Positions 17,218 to 24,739 of a stretch of DNA of 32,808 nucleotides are shown piece after piece. The translations under genes were made by a program, and so were the position numbers. The stretch is from an uncultured Granulosicoccaceae bacterium. Its GTDB lineage: Bacteria; Pseudomonadota; Gammaproteobacteria; Granulosicoccales; Granulosicoccaceae. The first letter of the stretch is position 1. Each line of letters starts with the position of its first letter. The notes beneath the pieces are model-generated. The model had not been told where the DNA came from, did not search any database, and saw only the letters and a program-made list of their open reading frames with translations. Location of the stretch: positions 1 through 32,808 of the forward strand of contig CALJAA010000137.1 of NCBI GenBank assembly GCA_938028465.1, in the 5' to 3' direction.

Positions 17218-17239
17218 CGGGCCTGTTAATTCAGGCCCG
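17218..17239 (+). terminator. Hairpin between TRAP receptor and permease genes
   Basis: CGGGCCTG (17218-17225) and CAGGCCCG (17232-17239) form a perfect 8-bp GC-rich stem with a TTAATT loop, followed by TTCTCGTTT. This looks like a partial terminator or an mRNA 3'-end stabiliser lying 36 bases after the receptor stop. It would let the receptor be made in excess over the permeases. Confidence 0.6.
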
Positions 17240-17280
17240 TTCTCGTTTCACCCGGTGAATATTCAGCGGAGGCTGTTCTA

Positions 17281-18150
17281 GTGTCACTCATCACTACAAT
17301 ACTTGCGGGGCTTGGTAAAGGCTTTGTTAACCTATTGCTGACGCCCTATCACATATGGCAATGGTTGCAGCTTGAAACCTTAAAAGAACGCATGAGTGTA
17401 ATTGTTCAAACAGGCCAATCAATAGAGTTACTGTACGTTGTATTAGCTGCAGTTTTATCGCTCGTGGTTTTAGGTATTGTAAGACGGCAATTTTTGCGCG
17501 CCACCGTGTTGAAGCTCGAAGGTTTTAATCGGCGCATCGGTCAAATGGCATCGTGGTTTGTCTTATTGATGATGCTGCAACAAGTGTTGATCATTGTTAC
17601 TGGGCAGGTATTTCGCGGTAATGAACTGTTGTTTTCACCCTTGGGTATGCAGTTGTCTAGCGCTGAGTTGCAATGGTTGTCTGGCCAGCTCAAATTTTAT
17701 AACGCAATACTGATTACGTTTGCTTGCGCTTATACTTTTATTGAAGGTGGCCATGTGCGAGTAGATTTAGTTTACGGAAATCTGTCGCTACGATTTAGGC
17801 GTTGGATTGACATGCTGGGTTCGATATTTTTTATGCTGCCGTCATCCATTCTGCTTTGGTGGTTCGCTTGGCCAATTGCTACCAATTCGATGTTTAAGCA
17901 GCGGCCGCTGAATATATTCTCAGATAAGTTCAAATGGCGGGATTTTAAATGGGAGTCTTCAGGTACAGCTGAATTTTCATGGGTATGGGCGTTTAAGGCA
18001 TTAATAGTCATTTTTGCTGCCTTGTTGTTTATTCAAGCCGTTACGTTTTTACTGCGTAATATGTGGGCGTTGTTGGAACCAGAAGACAATGTAGAAACTC
18101 ATCCTGTATGGCAAGAAAACGATCTTGCTACCACCATTAAGCAAGGGTAG
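17281..18150 (+). CDS. dctQ: TRAP transporter small permease (DctQ family)
   Basis: This is the small membrane subunit of the TRAP transporter. At 289 residues it is longer than the 160-200 residues usual for DctQ. About five hydrophobic segments are visible (near 45-65, 96-120, 143-165, 180-205 and 240-265). The family signature is the segment ending GGHVRVDLVYG after the third. The extra length comes from an N-terminal extension (about 40 residues) and a soluble stretch with NIFSDKFKWRDFKWESSG before the last segment. Translation starts at GTG 17281, about 10 bases after GGAGG. The stop is 10 bases before the large permease start. The partner is the M subunit encoded next. Confidence 0.9.
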   Translation: MSLITTILAGLGKGFVNLLLTPYHIWQWLQLETLKERMSVIVQTGQSIELLYVVLAAVLSLVVLGIVRRQFLRATVLKLEGFNRRIGQMASWFVLLMMLQQVLIIVTGQVFRGNELLFSPLGMQLSSAELQWLSGQLKFYNAILITFACAYTFIEGGHVRVDLVYGNLSLRFRRWIDMLGSIFFMLPSSILLWWFAWPIATNSMFKQRPLNIFSDKFKWRDFKWESSGTAEFSWVWAFKALIVIFAALLFIQAVTFLLRNMWALLEPEDNVETHPVWQENDLATTIKQG

Positions 18151-18160
18151 GGGCGATACG

Positions 18161-20266
18161 ATGCTTTATGGTTTTACTGGCGTTGAGCTTGCTCTATTCA
18201 TAACGTTTGGCTGTTTGTTTATTGGCATTCTAACGGGCTTTCCGGTGGCATTCGCCATAGCAGGCTCTGCCATAATTAGTTTCGCTATCATCGCTGTATT
18301 AAGTGAGCACGGCATGTTGTATGTCATGGAAGAATACAACGGTGTGACGTCAAGCGTGCCGGTGTTACCCAATGGTTGGGATGGCGCTATGTTGTCGACG
18401 CTATCCACCTGGTCACAGGGCGTTTTCTCTCGTGCGTTTGGTGGCAATGTTGAAACGCTGCTAGCAGTGCCGTTGTTTGTATTAATGGGGATTGCACTCG
18501 AGCGTTCTCGTATCGCGGAGGACTTGCTAACAACAATGGCGCGTACGTTTGGTACCTTGCCTGGCGGTTTGGCTATTTCAGTTGTGTTGGTTGGCGCATT
18601 ATTAGCTGCTAGCACGGGTGTTGTAGGCGCGACGGTAGTAACCATGGGTTTAATCGCGTTACCCACGATGCTGCGTGCCGGTTATTCCAAATCATTTGCC
18701 ACGGGTGTTATCGCCACTTCCGGTACCTTAGGTCAAATTATTCCACCATCTATTGTTATCGTGCTGTTGGGTTCGATAGTAGGTGACATGTATTCGATTG
18801 GCCAGGAAACTCGCGCTAAAGAGCTGGGTGTATCCGTTATCGAAATGCTGGGCGAGCCGGCCGTGTTATCAACCGGTACTTTGTTTAAAGCGGCGTTTAT
18901 CCCGGGTGTCGTGTTGGCGATGTTGTACGCGCTCTACGCGTTTGCTTATGCCATGTTTAATCCTTCGGCAGCACCACCCATCAAGCTAGTTGATAAAGAC
19001 CCTGATAGTTTTGATGTAGTGGAACACTATGGTGGCAGGGCAGGCTTGATTGCTTTGTTATTGATTGGGCCGATCTTTGGCTTTATCGCCTTGTGGGTAT
19101 TACTGACAAAAGCAAGCTTGGTTACCGCACAAATACCTGGGGCGCTAGATGCGGGCCCGTTGTCACACGGAACTATGGTAGCCGTGTTGCTATTTGGTTT
19201 GGTGTTTGTAATGACACTTGTATTGCAACCCAATTTTACTAAACGGCCAATCATGGTTGGCTTGTTTGGTTTATTGCTATTGATCGCTGCCGATGTGATG
19301 TTTGTAACTAACGATACAGGCCCGGGGCGCCGATTCTTTATTTACGCCTTGCCAATTTTGCTATTGCTTTATGGCACGCGAGTGGCGGTTAATCGGCTGC
19401 AAATGATTGAGGTTATCCGAGTGGTATCCCCTCCGGTGATATTAATCGTATCGGTGCTTGGGTCAATTCTAGGTGGTATCACTAGTCCAACGCCTGCAGC
19501 GGCTCTAGGAGCGGCAGGTGCAATTATGTTGGCCGCAGCAAGAATGTCTCAGGGTGATCGTCGCTCACTGCGCATTATCATCTGGGCGTCTTTCGCCATC
19601 ATCATATTATTGTTAATGCGCGGTAACTTTGATTTGCGCATGACGTTGGATGTTATCTCTACCGAAAACCAAATCGCCATATGGATAACGACTATTGCCT
19701 ATCACGTGGCCGTATTTGGTTTGTTGTACTCGTGTTGGGTGCTGTTCGAAAAAAATATCTTGCCATCAGTGGTAAGAGAAACCACTAAAGTCACTAACAT
19801 GGTGTTTATGATTCTTATCGCTTCGTTGCTACTCAGCTTAAGTATGCGTAGCTATGGTGGTGAGGAATACATTCAGCACGTGCTGCGTTCGTTTGAAGAC
19901 CCGCGACAGTTATTGCTGGTGGTGATGGCGGTACTGTTTGTGTTGGGTTTTGTGTTGGATTTTATCGAAATAATTTTTATCGTTATCCCGATTGTTGGCC
20001 CAATTATCTATGCAGCAGACCCAACGCTAATGCCACCGGAATGGATCACCATATTAATAGCCGTTAACTTGCAAACGTCATTTATAACACCGCCATTTGG
20101 CTTTGCCTTGTTTTATCTAAGAGGTGTAGCACCGCCGTCAGTTACTACGGGTGATATCTATCGCGGCATCTGGCCATTTGTGATTATACAAGTGGTGGGC
20201 TTGATCATTCTTTGGAACTTCCCGGTTATAACAACGTTCTTGCCGGACTTACTACCAGAGAATTAA
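18161..20266 (+). CDS. dctM: TRAP transporter large permease (DctM family), enlarged
   Basis: This is the transport channel subunit, driven by an ion gradient. The start at 18161 has AGGGG upstream; an in-frame start at 18125 lies within the preceding gene and is unlikely. At 701 residues it is well above the roughly 430 usual for DctM. Typical segments are VPLFVLMGIALERSRIAEDL, GVVGATVVTMGLIALPTML, TSGTLGQIIPPSIVIVLLG and GGITSPTPAAALGA, and the C-terminal FVLDFIEIIFIVIPIVGPI and LQTSFITPPFGFALFYLRGV. Two insertions explain the size: about 165 residues (nt 18970-19460) and about 75 residues (nt 19555-19790), both with extra hydrophobic segments. It is the last gene of the TRAP operon. Confidence 0.92.
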   Translation: MLYGFTGVELALFITFGCLFIGILTGFPVAFAIAGSAIISFAIIAVLSEHGMLYVMEEYNGVTSSVPVLPNGWDGAMLSTLSTWSQGVFSRAFGGNVETLLAVPLFVLMGIALERSRIAEDLLTTMARTFGTLPGGLAISVVLVGALLAASTGVVGATVVTMGLIALPTMLRAGYSKSFATGVIATSGTLGQIIPPSIVIVLLGSIVGDMYSIGQETRAKELGVSVIEMLGEPAVLSTGTLFKAAFIPGVVLAMLYALYAFAYAMFNPSAAPPIKLVDKDPDSFDVVEHYGGRAGLIALLLIGPIFGFIALWVLLTKASLVTAQIPGALDAGPLSHGTMVAVLLFGLVFVMTLVLQPNFTKRPIMVGLFGLLLLIAADVMFVTNDTGPGRRFFIYALPILLLLYGTRVAVNRLQMIEVIRVVSPPVILIVSVLGSILGGITSPTPAAALGAAGAIMLAAARMSQGDRRSLRIIIWASFAIIILLLMRGNFDLRMTLDVISTENQIAIWITTIAYHVAVFGLLYSCWVLFEKNILPSVVRETTKVTNMVFMILIASLLLSLSMRSYGGEEYIQHVLRSFEDPRQLLLVVMAVLFVLGFVLDFIEIIFIVIPIVGPIIYAADPTLMPPEWITILIAVNLQTSFITPPFGFALFYLRGVAPPSVTTGDIYRGIWPFVIIQVVGLIILWNFPVITTFLPDLLPEN

Positions 20267-20311
20267 AGAATCAAGTTAAAAGGATGTCCAGCCACAGGTA
20301 GCTGGCAGCCT

Positions 20312-20351
20312 CCGCTGAGGTAATGACTCTAATGAGGCATTACCTCAGCGG
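20312..20351. terminator. Perfect 14-bp hairpin between convergent operons
   Basis: CCGCTGAGGTAATG (20312-20325) pairs exactly with CATTACCTCAGCGG (20338-20351) across a 12-base loop. It lies between the TRAP large permease (+) and the fusion gene (-), and probably serves both strands. No strong T-run follows on either side. A smaller CCAGC/GCTGG hairpin sits at 20288-20305. Confidence 0.7.
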
Positions 20352-20362
20352 GCTAGCTTAGT

Positions 20363-23300
20363 TTAACCTGCCTTCTGTAGTAGCAAGGCTGCACGGTTGG
20401 CTGCGCGTCTATCACGCTCAGGCTCACCATTGGCAGATATTCGAAGCTCACCGCGACGATCAGATAAACGATCCTTCATCGCTCGGCGTTCATTGCCCTT
20501 GTTGATTCTTGCCAGCTTCGCCTCAGTTAATCGATAGAAATCGATGATCTTGTCGTCGCTTGGCACGACGGCTTGTTGCTCTTGCATGGTGTGCTCCCTG
20601 CGCATTGGAGAAGCCTCTTCTCGGCGATTCTCAGTTTTCTCTACAGATCCGTCTAGTTTTAGTGTGACAACATCGCCTGTGCTGATCTCATTGCAGATAC
20701 CTTTCACGCCAACAATGGCGGGTAAGTCGTATTCACGTGCAACGATAGCGGCATGGCTTAACCAGCCGCCCACTTCAGTCACAATGCCTTTTGCTTGTGC
20801 AAAAAGAGGATACCAACTTGGGTCGGTCATTCTTGCTATTAGTATCTCGCCTTGTTGAAAGGTTTCGATTTCACTTACATCAGTGATCACTCTGGCAACG
20901 CCTGATACTTCTTGTTCACCTGCAACTCGTGCGCCGCTAAACTCAGTTTCAGCTGTATGACCTTTCACTTTACCAGTGAGCATATCGATATTCTCGATCT
21001 CTCGCAGGCTTAAGCTGGTGGGTAATTGCAGCTTTTTACTGTTTATAATTTCTTCCACACGGGTATGCGTTAGATTCACTACCTCGGCTTGTAGTGATGG
21101 GTCTGCCAAGTTAGCAATCTCCGTTAGGTTCAGATGAAATACTCTGCCATCTAAATTGGCTAACTTATCGATTTGAACCAATAGTTGTCTAATCTGTGCA
21201 AGTTCAAGTAGGCAATAGTGCTTCGCGTCTTCTTTAAGCAGCTGAAATTTACGTGCACGTTGTACTGTTATGGCCAATACCTTGTCGTCCGGTAGTTCGG
21301 CTGATTCGTGCTCTTGTTTTTGCTCGCTGCTTGATCGCTCGATGTACTGGTTGATCAGGTCGCGATCTTCGTTAAAACGAGGATGGCTTAGCTCGTAATC
21401 AAGAGGAGCACGGTGGCCAAATACTTTTTCAAACTCCGCAATTTCTGCTTCACCTACGTTCTCACCAGCAAGTAAGGCCATCGCTTTAGTCACAACCGTT
21501 TCGGTGTGATTGGTCATATACATGGTCGGCTCTAACTTAGCTGCCTGTAATTTGCTCAATGCAGTTTTGATATGAAAATCAGCAGAAATATTGATTAATT
21601 CAGCTTGCTGATATGTTTCTTGTACAAATCGATCTACCCAGGTATCAAGCAGGGTAGTGGCGGCTTTCAGGGTCAGTTTGTCAAAGTTAATGGCACTGCG
21701 CTCTAGCATCTCTACTTGAAACTGCGGTAGAAACTCTTCTCTAAAATCTACTTCCGTTTGCTCGGCATTACGCGCTAGCTTGAATGAAGCAACTGCACCT
21801 GGGCCTTTGCCCAAGCGGCGTTTTTCTTCGAGCTTGTTTACATAAGTCCAGCCATAGATAGTGGTTATGTATGGCGCCGAAAAGTAGTTAACATCATAAG
21901 GAATGCCTAATTGTTGGCAAGCCAGATCAGTACTGCCACCGGCTTCCCATAATCGGCTCATTAAGTCAGCACTCACAAGCGTGGGTCTAGGTAGCAGCTC
22001 CGACAATTCGTTTTGTACGAATATTTCGGTATCTGCATCCATTGGCTTATTCTTCTTGGCATCTTTTGATGACAAGGCGCTGTAATGTAATAGTTTGCGA
22101 CGCTCGCGCTCTGCAATATTTTTAGCTGTGTTTCCACTCGCTACAGAGCGCGTGATATCACGAGCTTGTAGAAGATAGAACTTCCTGTTAGCGTAAGCCC
22201 ATTCGATATCTTGTGGATGACCAAACAAGGTTTCGAGCTGTTTACCTAATTCAAGCAAAGGTTGCATATCTACAGGTGGCGCTTTAGTGGTTAGTTCCGC
22301 GTCCAGTAGTTCGCCTGTAAGCTTACCGAAGGTATAAGTGTCAGGTGTTACGTTACCGCTGACTAGATCTTCACCTAGCCCGCTGACGAGTTCGACCATG
22401 AGCGATCCCGTGCTATTGGGGTGTTCGGTGAACATCACACCGGCGTACTCTGCAGGTACCATTTTTTGTATGAGCACGCCGCCTTGATCAACATCACCAA
22501 AATCAGCCTTTGCATCGGTGTGTGACGAGTACGAATCAGAGCGATCAGAACTCAGACTAGCATACACATCACTAACCGCTTGTAACAATCCATCACGCTT
22601 AATGTTAAGAATAGAATCATAAACACCAGCAAAGCTATTGTCAGCGCCATCTTCATTGGCACCCGAGCTACGAACTGCAACGTTTTTGGCTTTAAGCTTA
22701 CGCCAAATTTTATTCAGATAAGCGGTTTCACTTTTTGTTAATAGTTCATCAACTGACTTGCCGTTACGAGAACGGTTAGTAATGGCGCTGGTAAATACGA
22801 ACCCATCAGGTACGTTAAAACCTTCTTCTATTAGAATACCCAAGCGAGCAGCCTTCTTACCCGTTGATTCTGGTAGGTAGTGTGCTTTGGCTAACGGTAT
22901 CAGGCCGGTATCTTCGATGCTATTAGTTTTGTCTTTACCGGCATCTTGCCAACCGAAGCGTTTGCCTAGGTAAGAAAATAGCGCACCTTGTCCGATCAAG
23001 AAAGCCATGCTAATAGCAAGGTACATGTTTACTGCGGCACCAAGACCGTGCAGTAACCAAAAGAGGGCTACTCCACCTAATACAAACAACATTCTTTTAA
23101 CTGTTGTTTTTGGCTTGCTTTGAGTCCAGAGCACACCAACAAATAGTGCGCTGGCTAGAATCGGCAACACAAACAGAGGGTCAGGCAGTGATGCTGAATC
23201 CAACCACAAAAAACTGTGCAGCCAATTGGGTGCCGAGAGATTAACCGCTGAGAAAAACAGCAGCATAAAGCTCAATTGAAAAATGGATGTTAAGGCATTA

Positions 23301-24724
23301 ACGATTGGCCGGATATTGTACTTTTTGTACAATTGCATTGTAGCTTTTGCTAGCGCGCGTGGGTGTTCGCCTAGCTCTTCTTTAAGTTTGTCAACTTTGC
23401 CAGCCAACGATTTCTGTACCATCGTGTCGCGCTCAGCTTTCAATGATAGCGGCAACAACAGTAATCGGACCATGAACACAACGGCTAACAAGGCTAATGC
23501 GTAATGACCTAAGTTAGTCACCATCCAACCCAATAACGACCGCAATGGATCAACAACATAGCTGGCTAGCGTGACTTGTTCCTGTGTCGCCTTCCAGGCT
23601 GCTACGTGCGCTCGATCGCTTGCAGTCTTAGGGACGTAGTACTCATGGGGTACTGAATAGCGCCCACGATAGTCTTTTCCTGCTCGTTCAAGGCGTAACC
23701 CAATTAGTTGTGAATAGAAGCAACTACGCTTGTCATAACAAGCCGCTACTAGTGGCTTGTCGGGCAATGCTTTAATGCGTTCGGCTAGTGATGCACTAGT
23801 CAGGGCTCGCATGGTGATATTGTGCGCGCCAGGCAAATGGCCTTTGACAAAGTCACCTGGGTAACGTAGATCGATAAACTCAGCTTGTTCGTTGTTAACT
23901 AAATCGTGAACTGCTGGCGTATCGAGTAGCGTGTCTTTGTTTTCAAAATCTGGCAGCTTACGTAGCTCAGCGATCGACAACTCAAAGTTAGACGCCATTG
24001 GACGAGACTCAGTTAGCCATTTCTCGTAACCGCCCACCATGAAATTACAAGATTTGCCTTGCTTGGTAAATTCAGTACATAGCTCTGAACTACGGTTACC
24101 TGAGTAACATAAAAATAACGTGTTGCTGCCTTCGGGTATGAGTGAAGATTGTGCAAGCACATCTGGATAGCGTAGGTGCGACGCGCCCTCAATGGAAGCC
24201 ACTTCGTATTCTTCGTTTTCACGCACGTCGATGATATTGACAGGCTCGCCGTTTTCTAACCATTTGGCTAGCGTTTCGGTGCTGATGCCTCGCTCGTGTG
24301 TTAGCTGTTGGCTAAACGATAGGGTTTTTAGGCTGGTATCACCAACCGTTGCACCATTTTCAACTGACTTTCTAACTAGGTTAGTTTGTAGGCGCGCATT
24401 TTTAGCATCAATGGTGCTGGTGTACTGCAGTACGTTTCCAGCAACCGATGCGATTAGTGCAATGACAATCGCGCCAAGTAACACGCCGCCGAGCTTGCCT
24501 AATCCGGAGCGTTTGCCCGCTTTATTACGGCCCTTGCCCTTAAGCGCGAAGCCGCCAAAAATAACACTAAACAAACCGAGAAGCTGCGCGACACTGGCAG
24601 ATAGATTAATAACTAGATCGGGCGACGGTATTGCCCATGCATGAGATGCAGGCAACGCTACGTACAACGCGATAGCCGCGATGATCGTTTTTAACTGTAG
24701 GTTATTCATGAGTCGTTTATTCAT
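20363..24724 (-). CDS. Giant fusion: two rhodanese domains - YidC/Oxa1-like insertase - PEP-synthase-like ATP-grasp - phosphohistidine swivel
   Basis: 1453 residues, numbered from ATG 24724, chosen for GGAAG 5 bases upstream over GTG 24736. Order: signal peptide (to about 31, AWA site); hydrophobic segments about 36-60 and 79-98 around a Lys/Arg-rich loop; rhodanese 1 with Cys206 in CYSGNRS; rhodanese 2 with Cys329 in CYDKRSC; YidC/Oxa1 core about 390-588 with Arg420 (FMVRLLLLPLSLKAE), a charged cytoplasmic loop and four more hydrophobic segments. Then a PEP-synthase-type ATP-grasp domain about 606-860 (VPDGFVF, VAVRSSGANEDG, DIEWAY), an unassigned helical region to 1265, a swivel domain with His1324 in GGWLSHAAIVARE, and an Arg-rich tail with two DRR triplets. 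The PEP-synthase C-terminal barrel is missing; ATP-grasp, middle and His order resembles rifampicin phosphotransferase. Third gene of a - strand operon, 15 bases after the kinase. Substrate unknown. Confidence 0.88.
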   Translation of the reverse strand: MNKRLMNNLQLKTIIAAIALYVALPASHAWAIPSPDLVINLSASVAQLLGLFSVIFGGFALKGKGRNKAGKRSGLGKLGGVLLGAIVIALIASVAGNVLQYTSTIDAKNARLQTNLVRKSVENGATVGDTSLKTLSFSQQLTHERGISTETLAKWLENGEPVNIIDVRENEEYEVASIEGASHLRYPDVLAQSSLIPEGSNTLFLCYSGNRSSELCTEFTKQGKSCNFMVGGYEKWLTESRPMASNFELSIAELRKLPDFENKDTLLDTPAVHDLVNNEQAEFIDLRYPGDFVKGHLPGAHNITMRALTSASLAERIKALPDKPLVAACYDKRSCFYSQLIGLRLERAGKDYRGRYSVPHEYYVPKTASDRAHVAAWKATQEQVTLASYVVDPLRSLLGWMVTNLGHYALALLAVVFMVRLLLLPLSLKAERDTMVQKSLAGKVDKLKEELGEHPRALAKATMQLYKKYNIRPIVNALTSIFQLSFMLLFFSAVNLSAPNWLHSFLWLDSASLPDPLFVLPILASALFVGVLWTQSKPKTTVKRMLFVLGGVALFWLLHGLGAAVNMYLAISMAFLIGQGALFSYLGKRFGWQDAGKDKTNSIEDTGLIPLAKAHYLPESTGKKAARLGILIEEGFNVPDGFVFTSAITNRSRNGKSVDELLTKSETAYLNKIWRKLKAKNVAVRSSGANEDGADNSFAGVYDSILNIKRDGLLQAVSDVYASLSSDRSDSYSSHTDAKADFGDVDQGGVLIQKMVPAEYAGVMFTEHPNSTGSLMVELVSGLGEDLVSGNVTPDTYTFGKLTGELLDAELTTKAPPVDMQPLLELGKQLETLFGHPQDIEWAYANRKFYLLQARDITRSVASGNTAKNIAERERRKLLHYSALSSKDAKKNKPMDADTEIFVQNELSELLPRPTLVSADLMSRLWEAGGSTDLACQQLGIPYDVNYFSAPYITTIYGWTYVNKLEEKRRLGKGPGAVASFKLARNAEQTEVDFREEFLPQFQVEMLERSAINFDKLTLKAATTLLDTWVDRFVQETYQQAELINISADFHIKTALSKLQAAKLEPTMYMTNHTETVVTKAMALLAGENVGEAEIAEFEKVFGHRAPLDYELSHPRFNEDRDLINQYIERSSSEQKQEHESAELPDDKVLAITVQRARKFQLLKEDAKHYCLLELAQIRQLLVQIDKLANLDGRVFHLNLTEIANLADPSLQAEVVNLTHTRVEEIINSKKLQLPTSLSLREIENIDMLTGKVKGHTAETEFSGARVAGEQEVSGVARVITDVSEIETFQQGEILIARMTDPSWYPLFAQAKGIVTEVGGWLSHAAIVAREYDLPAIVGVKGICNEISTGDVVTLKLDGSVEKTENRREEASPMRREHTMQEQQAVVPSDDKIIDFYRLTEAKLARINKGNERRAMKDRLSDRRGELRISANGEPERDRRAANRAALLLQKAG

Positions 24725-24739
24725 CGTCGCTTCCACGCC

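Noticed and set aside
20363..24724. Simple annotation as phosphoenolpyruvate synthase (ppsA)
   Set aside because: The C-terminal PEP/pyruvate-binding barrel is missing, and about 600 N-terminal residues belong to other domains.
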